From CALXVA01 sp944393025 (GTDB lineage: Bacteria; Bacillota; Clostridia; TANB77; CAG-508), in assembly GCA_963931445.1 (NCBI GenBank), contig OZ007016.1, forward strand, positions 1,240,001 to 1,304,000: a stretch of 64,000 nucleotides of DNA, read 5' to 3'. The first letter of the stretch is position 1. Every line of letters starts with the position of its first letter. Below are positions 9,224 through 19,937 of the stretch, in pieces. The notes under the pieces were generated by a model. The model made no database searches. It was not told the DNA's origin and saw only the letters and a program-made list of their open reading frames with translations. A program made the position numbers and the translations under genes.

Positions 9224-9250
9224 TTTTTTATTCCTTTCTAATTTTATATT

Positions 9251-9910
9251 TTATAATAATTTTGTATCATTTATAATTAATTCAAACCATATTCCTAGAT
9301 ATTTGGCTGCATGCTTACTCATCATTGTTCTGTCCATAAATATTTCAAAATAATCTAAAACTGGTGATATTTTTGTATCTATAGTTAAATTTAAAGTTGC
9401 TTTTTTTTCTTCTTTACTTATTGTAAAATCTGCATTTGTAACAGCATAGTTTACTTTATCATGTTTATCAAATGTAGAAATATTTTTGTTTACCACTCTA
9501 GATCTATGAACATCAGATTTATCTGCTAGTATTAATGCTGCTGAAATATCACTTACAGCTGTACCAGTTTGTTCATCATGATTTCCTATTGCCATCATGA
9601 TTTCTGTCCTTTTCTCTGTATCTAATCCCATTCCCTTTAGAATTTGATAAGCAAGTATTGCACCTGTATGAGCATGATCTACTCTGTTCACACAATTTCC
9701 TATATCATGCAAATATCCTGCAATTCTTGCAAGTTCTATTCTCTCCTTTGGATAACCTAAAGTATGTAAAACTTCTGCTGCTCTATTTGCAACCATAGTT
9801 ACATGTCTTACAGAGTGTTCTGTATATCCTAATGCATTTAGTTGTTTTTGTGATCCTTCAACTAATGCTTTAACTTCAACATTATTTTTAACATCTTCAA
9901 AAGTTAACAT
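9251..9910 (-). CDS. HD-domain hydrolase
   Basis: The 219-residue product carries an HD metal-dependent phosphohydrolase domain: H in EHSVRH, the HD pair in GYLHDIGN (about residue 69), then DHAHTGA and GNHDEQ. The C-terminal third (ADFTISKEEKKATLNLTID) is a beta-rich extension. Substrate unknown; members of this group act on nucleotides or cyclic nucleotides. Located between the TIGR04086-like protein gene and secD, a recurring arrangement in Clostridia. Confidence 0.85.
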   Translation of the reverse strand: MLTFEDVKNNVEVKALVEGSQKQLNALGYTEHSVRHVTMVANRAAEVLHTLGYPKERIELARIAGYLHDIGNCVNRVDHAHTGAILAYQILKGMGLDTEKRTEIMMAIGNHDEQTGTAVSDISAALILADKSDVHRSRVVNKNISTFDKHDKVNYAVTNADFTISKEEKKATLNLTIDTKISPVLDYFEIFMDRTMMSKHAAKYLGIWFELIINDTKLL

Positions 9911-10001
9911 ATTTCCTCCATTGCTAAATTTAATACCATATGATTTTATATTAAAAATACAAAAATATCAACTGTTTTAGGTAAATTTTATTAAATATTA
10001 T

Positions 10002-10415
10002 TCACTTTATATTAATACCAATAATTCCTCCTATCATACCTGTTATGATTGATACGATTATCATTATAATTGATTCTAAATCTATGCTAAAGTTAGATAA
10101 CCATATACTAGAAATTATGTAAATACTTAATATGTATATAAATCCTACAATCCCACCATTTAACATTCCCTGTTTTTTTAATTTCATACTACTTATGAAG
10201 CTTCCTATTAATAAACTTATTCCTGTAATAGTTATTACTACTGGTTTAATAGTATTTTCAGAAGTAGATGTATAAGTTAGTATTACAGCATAAATAGTTA
10301 GTAATAATATTGATATAACTATTGATATTATTACTCCTTTTAGTATTTTTATAATATTTTTTTCTTTTGAAATATCTTCGATTTTCTTTTTAGAAGTTAT
10401 ATCACTTAGATTCAT
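10002..10415 (-). CDS. TIGR04086-like (YrzE) membrane protein
   Basis: A 137-residue protein with four membrane helices (about residues 25-50, 57-75, 85-108 and 113-135), glycine-rich in the last (GMIGGIIGINI). It resembles the TIGR04086/YrzE family, normally found between tgt-yajC and secDF in Clostridia, which is its position here. Function unknown. The ATG at 10415 is preferred because AAGGAG lies 9 nt upstream; a TTG two codons earlier is less suitable. Confidence 0.7.
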   Translation of the reverse strand: MNLSDITSKKKIEDISKEKNIIKILKGVIISIVISILLLTIYAVILTYTSTSENTIKPVVITITGISLLIGSFISSMKLKKQGMLNGGIVGFIYILSIYIISSIWLSNFSIDLESIIMIIVSIITGMIGGIIGINIK

Positions 10416-10461
10416 AATCAATTTCTCCTTATATATTTTTTATTATATATTCTATGCACGC

Positions 10462-10497
10462 AAAAATACCAATATTCATATTGAACATTGGTATTTT
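10462..10497 (-). terminator. Terminator after the WG-repeat gene
   Basis: An 11-12 bp stem (AAAATACCAAT paired with ATTGGTATTTT) just after the WG-repeat stop codon. Confidence 0.65.
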
Positions 10498-10504
10498 ATA
10501 TATT

Positions 10505-12031
10505 TTAATTTATTGTCGTACTTTCTAATTGATATTGCTGAGTAGTCTCTCCATTTGTAATATTTTGTGGTTCTTGAATATTAGTATTATTTTCAGTATT
10601 ATTTATCACAGTATTATCTACTGTAGTATTTGTTTCATTTAAAATATTATTAGAATTTTCTAAATTTTCTTCTTTCTTTAATATTTTTTCTTCAAAATAT
10701 TCTTCTACATTATATGTTTCTATTTTATCAACAATTTTTCCATCTTCTTGTACCTTTAATGTAAAATTCATATAATATTCTTCTACTCCAGATACTGTCT
10801 GTGAATATACAGAATCAAGTATCATTGGTACATATTGTTCTCCACTAGAACTTACTATTGAATATTTTTTTTCTTTTCCTAATACTATTGATTCATATTT
10901 TGGAATAATTAGAACATTATTACCTGTTTTTCCTGATTGTGTTCCAACCGTACAACCTATTTCATCATATTCTACTGGAATAATTATTTTTCCATTTACA
11001 TCAAATATACCCCATTTTTTATTTTGCATTACAGGTATACACTTACCAAATAATACATATGGGCTTTCTATTCCATTTGAACTATATTTATTTTGATCTA
11101 CACCTATTTTATCATATTCTAAATGTATTACTATATTTCCATTTTCATTAATTACTCCATATTTTTTATTGTTGGAAACAACATAATAATTTAATTGAGT
11201 ACTAATTTGTTTTATTTCGTCATAACTTGGTTTTATTTTTGTTTCACCCTTTACAGAAAGGATTCCCATTTTACCTTCTTCTGTGGTTACTGTAAATTCT
11301 TGACTATCTTCTTTAAATATGATATTAGAATATTTTGTTCCTATAATTTCATTTCCTTCTGCATCATATACACCATATTTTCCCTCTTCATTTAATACTA
11401 CAATTAGACTGTATCTTAAAGCTTTTTTATTATTAAAATTAGCTTTTTCATCTACAACAACTGCATTTGGAAATTGACCAATATAATGTGTTGTTAAATA
11501 ATCTAATGATAATACTGATATTTTATTATTATTTTTATTATAATTTATTAAGGTATTAGTCCCTATTTCTATTCCTTCTTTTGTAACATATAGTTCACCA
11601 TCTATAAGTTTTACTGGTTTTTCTAATTCGAAATATTCATAATCTTCATTATTAGTTACTTTTTTATAAATAGTACTAGAATTTAATATATAAGAAGCAT
11701 TTTCATAAGTATTGCTTATATAACATTTAGTTGTATTTTCTGAATATCTATCTTTATATTCAGAATTATGTGTTTCGTATCCCATTAATGTAGCAAATTT
11801 TTTAATATTTACATATATATCATTTTCTTCAAATACAAATAAAGTTTTGTCCAAACTTTTATTTTTATTGTCAATAGTAAATTTCATTGTATTTTTTTGT
11901 ACATCTTCAATCATATATAAAAGTATTCCAGAAATAATTAATAAAATTACAATTATTACTGATATAATTATCATTATTTTTTTTGTATTCTTATTTTTCT
12001 TAATTGCTTCCTCATTTTCAAATAAATTCAT
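10505..12031 (-). CDS. Membrane-anchored WG-repeat protein
   Basis: The 508-residue product begins with a short cytoplasmic stretch, one membrane helix (about 20-43) and a region like the copper-amine-oxidase N-terminal (stalk) fold, FVFEENDIYVNIKKFATLMG. From about 205 there are several WG/KWG repeats: GKYGVYDAEGNEII, GKMGILSVKGETKI, KKYGVINENGNIVI, KKWGIFDVNGKIII. Asn/Thr-rich C-terminal tail. WG repeats form beta-propeller-like surfaces of unknown ligand. It occupies the place where yajC is often found after tgt. Probably a surface protein; exact role unknown. Confidence 0.8.
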   Translation of the reverse strand: MNLFENEEAIKKNKNTKKIMIIISVIIVILLIISGILLYMIEDVQKNTMKFTIDNKNKSLDKTLFVFEENDIYVNIKKFATLMGYETHNSEYKDRYSENTTKCYISNTYENASYILNSSTIYKKVTNNEDYEYFELEKPVKLIDGELYVTKEGIEIGTNTLINYNKNNNKISVLSLDYLTTHYIGQFPNAVVVDEKANFNNKKALRYSLIVVLNEEGKYGVYDAEGNEIIGTKYSNIIFKEDSQEFTVTTEEGKMGILSVKGETKIKPSYDEIKQISTQLNYYVVSNNKKYGVINENGNIVIHLEYDKIGVDQNKYSSNGIESPYVLFGKCIPVMQNKKWGIFDVNGKIIIPVEYDEIGCTVGTQSGKTGNNVLIIPKYESIVLGKEKKYSIVSSSGEQYVPMILDSVYSQTVSGVEEYYMNFTLKVQEDGKIVDKIETYNVEEYFEEKILKKEENLENSNNILNETNTTVDNTVINNTENNTNIQEPQNITNGETTQQYQLESTTIN

Positions 12032-12042
12032 AATATTCCCCC

Positions 12043-13168
<1,126 letters not shown>

Positions 13169-13195
13169 TTTTCCTCCTTTTTTATTTGTGAGTAA

Positions 13196-13249
13196 GCCTG
13201 TCCCAAAAACGAACTTTATTTCGTTTTTAGACCTGTCCCCAAAACGAAC
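13196..13249. repeat. GACCTGTCCC palindromic repeat, copy A
   Basis: Contains GCCTGTCCCAAAAACGAA and its near-inverted partner TTTAGACCTGTCCCCAAAAC, the unit found six times in the window. It overlaps the 3' end of queA and supplies its last codons and stop. Confidence 0.85.
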
Positions 13250-14259
13250 ATTGCATCTCCAAAGCTGAAGAATCTATATTTTTCTTTTACTGCTTCAGAA
13301 TATGCTTTTAATATATATTCTTTTCCTGCTAGGGCTGATACTAGCATTAATAAAGTAGATTGTGGTAAATGGAAATTGGTTATTAATCCGTCTAAGCATT
13401 TAAATTTATAGCCTGGATATATGAATATTTTTGTATCTCCTTCTGCTTCTTTTACTAATCCATTTTCATCAGCTATTGTTTCTAATACTCTGCATGATGT
13501 TGTTCCTACTGCAATTACTTTTTTTCCATTTTTCTTTGTTTCATTTATTTTATCTGCGTCTTCCTTTTTGATATAAAAGTGTTCACTATGCATATCATGA
13601 TCTTCTACTTTTTCTTCTTTTACTGGTCTAAATGTTCCAATTCCAACATGAAGTGTTACATTTGCTATTTTTACACCCTTTTCTTCTATTTTTCTTAATA
13701 GTTCAGGAGTAAAGTGCAATCCTGCTGTTGGTGCTGCTGCCGAACCTTCATATTTAGCATATACAGTTTGATATCTATCTTTTTCTTTTAATTCTTCATG
13801 TATATATGGTGGAAGTGGCATAAGGCCTATTTTGTCAAGTATCTCATTAAATATACCTTTATATTCAAATTTGACTTTTCTAGTTCCTCCTGGTAATGTA
13901 TCTATAATTTCTGCTTTTAATAGACCATTTCCAAATACAACTTTTGCACCTTTATGTAGTTTATTCCCAGGTCTTACTATAGATTCCCAAATATCTCCTT
14001 CGATATTATTTAATAGTAAAAATTCTACATTTGCTCCAGTTTCCTTTTTACCATATATACGGGCTGGTATAACTTTTGTATTATTTCTAACTAAACAATC
14101 TCCTGGCTCTAAATAATCTATAATATCTTTAAAAATTTTATGTTCTATTGTTTGTTTTTTTGTTTCTAGTACCATTAATCTTGATTCATCTCTTTTTTTT
14201 ATTGGAATCTGTGCAATTAATTCTTCAGGTAAATTATAATTAAATTCTGAGACTTGCAT
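13216..14259 (-). CDS. queA: S-adenosylmethionine:tRNA ribosyltransferase-isomerase QueA
   Basis: QueA transfers the ribosyl group of SAM to preQ1 in tRNA, forming epoxyqueuosine. The 347 residues contain the family patterns FNYNLPEELIAQ, RDESRLMVL, GDCLVRNNTKVIPAR, YQTVYAKYEGSAAAPTAGLHFT, VTLHVGIGTFRPV and RFFSFGDAM. The C-terminus is odd: after FGDAM the last residues FVLGTGLKTK and the stop are encoded by dispersed repeat copy A, whereas the family normally ends within a few residues of FGDAM. Precedes tgt by 47 bp, so the two form a queuosine operon. Confidence 0.95.
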   Translation of the reverse strand: MQVSEFNYNLPEELIAQIPIKKRDESRLMVLETKKQTIEHKIFKDIIDYLEPGDCLVRNNTKVIPARIYGKKETGANVEFLLLNNIEGDIWESIVRPGNKLHKGAKVVFGNGLLKAEIIDTLPGGTRKVKFEYKGIFNEILDKIGLMPLPPYIHEELKEKDRYQTVYAKYEGSAAAPTAGLHFTPELLRKIEEKGVKIANVTLHVGIGTFRPVKEEKVEDHDMHSEHFYIKKEDADKINETKKNGKKVIAVGTTSCRVLETIADENGLVKEAEGDTKIFIYPGYKFKCLDGLITNFHLPQSTLLMLVSALAGKEYILKAYSEAVKEKYRFFSFGDAMFVLGTGLKTK

Positions 14260-14281
14260 AACATATTACCACCTTATATCA

Positions 14282-15626
14282 TCATTTTTTATTAAATAAT
14301 CTTACTATTCTTTTTATTATACTATTAATTTCTTCAATTACATTTTCTGGTTCATTAAAATAATCTAATTCTACAGAATATTTAAAATTATCTTCATGAA
14401 TTGGCTTTGATTTATATGCAAATTCTGTAAGGCCTTTATTTTCTCCTCCATTTATTGAATTTTGCATATAATCTTCATACCACTCCTTTAATCCATCTGA
14501 ACCATCTTCAGTATATCCATATTTTTCATAGTCATGAAGTGCTATTATATTATTTCCATTTTCTATTTCGTTTCTTTCAAGTGTGTGTAAAAATTCATGT
14601 AAAAACACTTCTTCTGGAAATTCATTATAACTTGAATATTTATATATTTTACTATTTCTATCATCTGGTAACCTTATATTTGAAAAACCTATTTGATTAT
14701 ATCTCATAGAACCGCAGTCCTATCCAGTTTTCTACTAAAATCTCATCGCTTTTGCTTAAGTCCCCTAATCTGACTGCAACAAATATGTAATCATATTCAT
14801 CTTTCTCTATATATTTTTTTATCAAATCATCCACATCTTGAGGAGCAACAAAATATTCATTTTCTTCATCATATGACAATGTAGTTAATGGCTCTTTAAT
14901 TTCTATTATGTCATATGTAATTGTCATTTTATTTCCACTCATTTCAACTATTGAATCTTCTAATCTTCGCATATTTTTCTTAATTGTATTCACATCATCA
15001 TCAAGCATTTTTAAATTAACTTTTTTTCCTTCTTTATCTCCATTCTTTATCTCTACATTAATGCTATTTATAATAAAACACGCCATATTCCAGTTTTTAT
15101 CAAAATCTAAACTACCTGCTTCTATTTTAAAATCTGAAAACCATGCTGTACCTTTACTATATTCTTCATAACCTCCAAGTCTAAATCCTATTTCAACTTC
15201 TTTTCTACTATTAGAATTAAACATTAATGTAAGCTCTGTCCAGTCATTAGTTCCTGTAATTGCTCTAGAACATTCTGTTGAATTATTAATTGAAATTTGT
15301 GCTCCACCTGTATATTTTCCCTCTTGATTTTCTACATTCTCGGTTTTTACCATACATGTTACTTTATATGCAGTATTAGGTTCTACCATTATTTTTTTAT
15401 AAAACATTGCATCATTGTATGTTTTATTTTCTATTTTGTAACTATTCATATTTGAATATTTTTCTTTTGTATCTCTTGTGAAGGAAGTTTTTCCTTCTTC
15501 TCTAATTCCTTTCATATAATCATAAAAATTATATTTTGAATATACTACTACACCTATTGTAATAACAATAATAATTATTATTAAGTTAATAATATTTTTA
15601 ATACCAAACTTTTTTTTGTTTTCCAT
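14282..15626 (-). CDS. Membrane-anchored HExxH metalloprotease-like protein, frames joined at CGG
   Basis: The first part has an N-terminal membrane helix (about 10-30), a beta-sandwich region like a carbohydrate-binding module (about 60-180: NTAYKVTCMVKTENV..WFSDFKIEAGS) and ends ENWIGLRFYEI. The second part holds NQIGFSNIRLP and VFLHEFLHTLER, a zincin active site. The CGG at 14714-14712 (codon 305) splits them; skipping its C gives WIGL-G-SMRYN and a 447-residue protein, gene length 3n+1. The ATG at 15626 has AAAGGA upstream; an in-frame TTG at 15647 overlaps it. Predicted extracytoplasmic; substrate unknown. Confidence 0.8.
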
Positions 15627-15742
15627 TGTTATTAATATTCCTTTCAAATATTATTGTCTAAATTGTTGTATAGCAAAAAATTTAATTTTTTGCTATATAA
15701 CAAGAAAAAATATTTTTCTTTTGTAATCTTTTTAATTTATAT

Positions 15743-18514
15743 TTATTCTATATTTTCACTACATCTATGGCATATTGTAGGATGTTCTTTATTTTCTCCT
15801 ACTGTCTCAGAATACATCCAACATCTTTCACATTTTTTGCCTGATGCTTGTTCTACCTTTACTCCTATTTTTACTTCATCTTTTCTAGCATTTTCCATTA
15901 CATTTACTTTAGATACTATAAATACTGTTTTTAGAAGTTCTAAATTTTCTTTTATAAACTCATATTGCTTTTCTTCTGCATACATTGTAACTTTTGCATT
16001 TAAAGAATGTCCTATTATCTTATTTATTCTTGCATTTTCTAATTCTTTTGATACTATATCTTTAAGTTTAATTATTTTATTCCATTTTTCTGTTACTTCT
16101 TCATTATCATATTTTTCATTTACTATTGGAAAATCTGTAAGCATTACACTTTCTACATTTTCTTCTTTTGAATGTTTCATTGCTTTCCATATTTCTTCAG
16201 CAGTAAATGAAATAATTGGTGCTAAAATTTTTACTAAGCTGTCTAATATAATATACATTGTAGTTTGAGCCGATTTTCTTTCTAAAGAGTCCTTTTTACT
16301 TGTATATAATCTATCTTTTATTATATCTAAATAGAAATTACTCATATCTGTTACACAAAATTGATTTATATCATGGTAACATCCACTAAAATTATAGTTG
16401 TCATAATTTTCTGTACAATTTCTTACTAATTTGTTTAATCTTGTTAATGCCCATTTATCTATTTCTTGTAATTCATCATATTTTACTGGTTCATCTGGAT
16501 TATAATCATAAGTATTTCCAAGTATATATCTTGCTGTATTTCTTATTTTTCTATATACTTCTGAAATCTGTTTTAATATATCATCTGATAAACTTACTTC
16601 TGTTGTATAATCTGAAGATAATGCCCATAATCTTAATATATCTGCTCCATATTTATCTGCTACATCACCAGGTGCTACTCCATTTCCTAAGCTCTTTGAC
16701 ATTTTTCTTCCTTGACCATCTGTAACAAAACCATGTGTTAAAACTTGTTTATATGGTGCTATTCCATTACAAGCAACACTTGTTAATAAAGATGATTGGA
16801 ACCATCCTCTATATTGATCATTTCCCTCTAAATATAAATCTGCTGGATATTTTATACCTCTTTCCACTAATACACTTTGGTGTGTAGATCCTGAATCAAA
16901 CCATACATCCATTATGTCAGTTTCTTTTTTGAAGTGAGTATGGCCACACTTACTACATTTTGCATTTTCTGGCATTAATTCTTCTTCTGACATATCATAC
17001 CAAGCATTAGAGCCTTCTTTTCTAAATATTTCTTGAATTTTCTTTATAGATTCTTCTGTTACATAAGGTTCTTTACACTTTTCACAATAGAATATTGGAA
17101 GTGGTACTCCCCATGTACGCTGTCTTGAAATACACCAATCGTTTCTTTCTCTTATCATACTTGAAATTCTTTCTTCTCCCCATACTGGTATCCATTTAAC
17201 TGTTTTTATTGCTTCTAATGCTTCTTTTCTAAATCCATCTACTGATGCAAACCATTGATCTGTTGCTCTATATATTACTGGTTTCTTACATCTCCAACAA
17301 TGTGGATATGAGTGACTTATTTGTGTTTCTTTTAATAAATATCCATTTTCTTCAAGCCATTTTGTTATTTCTTTATTAGATTTAGCATAATACATTCCTT
17401 CAAAAGGACCAGCTCCTTCTGTTTGATGTCCTTTTTCATCTACTGTAACTACTATTCCTAAATTATTTTTTAATCCTGCTAAATAGTCTTCTTTACCATA
17501 TCCAGGTGCTGTATGAACTGCACCTGTACCTTCTGTTAATTGTACATCTACTGTATCTTCACTTCCCATAATTACTAAAGAATCCCTATCTAAAAATGGA
17601 TGTTTACAAATTACACCTTCTAATTCTTTTCCTTTTAATTTTTGTATTTCTTCATATTCACTTATTTCTGCTATTTCCATAACCTTTTTTACTAATTCAG
17701 TGGCTATTATGTATTTTTCATTATTTGCCTCCACTATGCTATAATCAAAATCTTCGCCAAGTGAAATACCTAGATTGCCAGGAAGTGTCCATGGTGTAGT
17801 AGTCCATATAACTATAAAAGTATTTTGCTTATCAAATTTACCTTTAGAATCCTTTACAGGAAATTTTACATATAATGATGAACCTGTTACATCTTTATAT
17901 TCTATTTCAGCTTCTGCCAAAGCAGTTTCACAATCTGTACACCAATATACAGGTTTTAATCCTTTATATACATATCCTTTCTTGTACATATTACCAAATA
18001 CACCAATTTGTCTTGCTTCCATTTTTGGATCATAAGTAACATATGGATTATCCCATTCTCCTAAAACACCTAGTCTTTTAAATCCTTCTGTTTGTATTTC
18101 TTTATATTTGCTTGTAAACTCTTTACAAGTATTTCTAAATTTAGTTACAGGTATTTTATTTCTATCTAACCCTAATTTTTCTATAGCTTTTTTCTCTGTT
18201 GGCATACCATGTGTATCATATCCTGGTACATATGGAGAATAATATCCTTTCAACGATTTATATCTAACTATTGCATCTTTTAATATTTTATTTAAAGCAT
18301 GTCCTGCATGAATCTCTCCATTAGCATAAGGAGGCCCATCATGTAATACAAAACTCTCATGTCCTTCATTTTTCTTTAATATCTTTTCATATAAACCATT
18401 ATTAAAAATATTTTTTAGCACTTCTGGCTCTTTTTCTGGTAAACTTGCTCTCATAGGAAAATTTGTGCTCGGCAAATTTAAAGTTTTTCCATAATCAATT
18501 TTTTCTTCACTCAT
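15743..18514 (-). CDS. ileS: Isoleucyl-tRNA synthetase
   Basis: Charges tRNA-Ile; class I synthetase of 923 residues, the bacterial length. Signature HIGH-type motif GEIHAGHALNK near residue 67, editing-domain motifs (TTTPWTLPGN, GTGAVHTAPGYG), KMSKS motif GRKMSKSLGN near 605, and the C-terminal zinc finger CERCW..CHRC. Preceded by a T-box leader that senses uncharged tRNA. The sequence is intact. It stands alone between the T-box and the divergent metalloprotease gene end. Confidence 0.98.
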   Translation of the reverse strand: MSEEKIDYGKTLNLPSTNFPMRASLPEKEPEVLKNIFNNGLYEKILKKNEGHESFVLHDGPPYANGEIHAGHALNKILKDAIVRYKSLKGYYSPYVPGYDTHGMPTEKKAIEKLGLDRNKIPVTKFRNTCKEFTSKYKEIQTEGFKRLGVLGEWDNPYVTYDPKMEARQIGVFGNMYKKGYVYKGLKPVYWCTDCETALAEAEIEYKDVTGSSLYVKFPVKDSKGKFDKQNTFIVIWTTTPWTLPGNLGISLGEDFDYSIVEANNEKYIIATELVKKVMEIAEISEYEEIQKLKGKELEGVICKHPFLDRDSLVIMGSEDTVDVQLTEGTGAVHTAPGYGKEDYLAGLKNNLGIVVTVDEKGHQTEGAGPFEGMYYAKSNKEITKWLEENGYLLKETQISHSYPHCWRCKKPVIYRATDQWFASVDGFRKEALEAIKTVKWIPVWGEERISSMIRERNDWCISRQRTWGVPLPIFYCEKCKEPYVTEESIKKIQEIFRKEGSNAWYDMSEEELMPENAKCSKCGHTHFKKETDIMDVWFDSGSTHQSVLVERGIKYPADLYLEGNDQYRGWFQSSLLTSVACNGIAPYKQVLTHGFVTDGQGRKMSKSLGNGVAPGDVADKYGADILRLWALSSDYTTEVSLSDDILKQISEVYRKIRNTARYILGNTYDYNPDEPVKYDELQEIDKWALTRLNKLVRNCTENYDNYNFSGCYHDINQFCVTDMSNFYLDIIKDRLYTSKKDSLERKSAQTTMYIILDSLVKILAPIISFTAEEIWKAMKHSKEENVESVMLTDFPIVNEKYDNEEVTEKWNKIIKLKDIVSKELENARINKIIGHSLNAKVTMYAEEKQYEFIKENLELLKTVFIVSKVNVMENARKDEVKIGVKVEQASGKKCERCWMYSETVGENKEHPTICHRCSENIE

Positions 18515-18539
18515 TTTTATTCCCCCTAAATATATTTTT

Positions 18540-18860
18540 TACAATTTCACACAAAAAAGCTATTTCATTTTTAGGACGAAATAGCTTTTTTGTTTCCGCG
18601 GTACCACCTATATTAAAAGAATATTTATACACTCAAAATACTAATTTTAAGTTTTTCTTTTCACTCAAATTACTTTTAACGCAAGTATACGACTTTTTCT
18701 ACTAGATAAAAATTTAATAATCTTTAATTCTTATTTTTCAAAAAAGCAACTAAAAGGTGATAATAAATATACTCTTATTTACCAAATCTCAGCTACTTTG
18801 GCTCTCTGTAAAATTTAAATATATTCATCCTGTCCTTTATTATTGTATTTTCTTTTTCAC
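18540..18860 (-). promoter_or_regulatory. T-box leader of ileS
   Basis: The minus-strand leader contains the T-box consensus GGTGGTACCGCGGAA at 18608-18594, followed by a terminator hairpin at 18591-18553 (AAAGCTATTTCGTCC and partner, then T run). The upstream part has the stem I features AGAGAGCC and GTAGCTGAG. By the usual mechanism, uncharged tRNA stabilises an antiterminator that uses the T-box. I could not fix the specifier triplet; the downstream gene implies isoleucine. Confidence 0.92.
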
Positions 18861-18866
18861 AAAAAT

Positions 18867-18895
18867 ATATTATCACAAATTTCCAAAAAAATCAA
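18867..18895 (-). promoter_or_regulatory. Promoter of the ileS T-box transcript
   Basis: TTGATT, 17 nt, TAATAT on the minus strand, just upstream of the T-box stem I. Good sigma-A type spacing. Confidence 0.6.
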
Positions 18896-18902
18896 GTTTT
18901 TT

Positions 18903-19032
18903 TTCGTTTTAGGGACAGGTCTCCCAGCGAACTTTTATTCGTTTTGGGGACAGGCCTTACAATTTTCTTTTATTGTAAGACCTGTCCCCAAAACGAATAA
19001 AAGTTCGCTGGGAGACCTGTCCCTAAAACGAA
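18903..19032. repeat. GACCTGTCCC repeat, copy B: 60-bp inverted repeat
   Basis: Two 60-bp arms (18903-18962 and 18973-19032), differing at about one position, with a 10-nt loop. Each arm has two repeat units such as TTCGTTTTAGGGACAGGTC and TTCGTTTTGGGGACAGG. It lies between the ileS promoter and the TraX-like gene and could extrude as a long hairpin or end transcripts from either side. Confidence 0.9.
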
Positions 19033-19099
19033 TTCTTTACTTATTGTATTTTTTGTGTTAAAACTATATATATAAATTTTTATTGTTAGGAGATTTTAT

Positions 19100-19819
19100 A
19101 TGACAAGTTTTACTTTAAAGATAATTGCACTTATTACTATGTTTTTAGATCATTTTGGCTATGCATTTATTGGTGAATTTAGTTTTTTTAATGTTCTTGG
19201 CAGAATTGCATTCCCTATTTTTGCTTTTCAAATTAGTGAAGGCTTTTTACATACCAAAAATTTCAAAAAATATCTTGCTAGATTGGGAGTTTTTGCTTTA
19301 ATATCACAAATTCCTTTTTCTTTATATTATTTTAAATTTATAAATTCTAAGACTCTAACATTAAATATATTTTTCACTTTATTTTTAGGTCTTTTAGCAA
19401 TATTTGTTTATGATTATATATTTTCTCTTTTAAAGAAGAATACTAAAATATCAAATAAATTATCATTTAGTCTTATTTGTAAATTTAGTGCACTTTTTAT
19501 AGTTTTACTTATTGCTTATTTAGCTGAACTACTTAATACTGATTATGGTTTTTGGGGTGTTTTAGTAATATTTTCTTTTTATATATTTAAAAAGAATAAA
19601 TTATATTATGCCATTGCTTTTTTTCTACTATGTATAATAAAATATTTACCATTATTTATAAAAAGTAATTATAATATTGTATATCTAATTCTATTTTTAT
19701 TTACTTTTTTGCCCATATTATTTATTAATTTTTATAATGGAAAACAAGGTTATAAGATTAAATATTTATTATATATCTTTTACCCACTACACCTTTTTAT
19801 TTTATATTATTTATTTTAA
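19100..19819 (+). CDS. TraX-family integral membrane protein
   Basis: The 239-residue product is hydrophobic with about seven helices and matches the TraX family start: LKIIALITMFLDHFGYAFIG, LGRIAFPIFAFQISEGFLHTK, FKKYLARLGVFALISQIPFS. TraX in conjugative plasmids acetylates pilin; chromosomal members in Firmicutes are thought to be acyltransferase-like but their substrates are unknown. No conjugation genes are nearby. A bidirectional terminator follows. Confidence 0.85.
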   Translation: MTSFTLKIIALITMFLDHFGYAFIGEFSFFNVLGRIAFPIFAFQISEGFLHTKNFKKYLARLGVFALISQIPFSLYYFKFINSKTLTLNIFFTLFLGLLAIFVYDYIFSLLKKNTKISNKLSFSLICKFSALFIVLLIAYLAELLNTDYGFWGVLVIFSFYIFKKNKLYYAIAFFLLCIIKYLPLFIKSNYNIVYLILFLFTFLPILFINFYNGKQGYKIKYLLYIFYPLHLFILYYLF

Positions 19820-19885
19820 TAAAACTTAATTAATTATTGTTAAAATATTTTTCTACTTTTTTAATTTAAATATTAGACATAAAAC

Positions 19886-19925
19886 TAACCAAAATTATTG
19901 AACTTATTTTTAATAATTTTGGTTA
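19886..19925. terminator. Bidirectional terminator between convergent genes
   Basis: 14-bp stem TAACCAAAATTATT paired with AATAATTTTGGTTA between the TraX-like gene (plus) and the S41 peptidase (minus). Confidence 0.8.
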
Positions 19926-19937
19926 ATTTTAAATTTA

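Noticed and set aside
18843..19061. Plus-strand frame across the 18.9 kb inverted repeat
   Set aside because: Most of it translates repeat units and the T-box promoter region; no conserved protein is seen.
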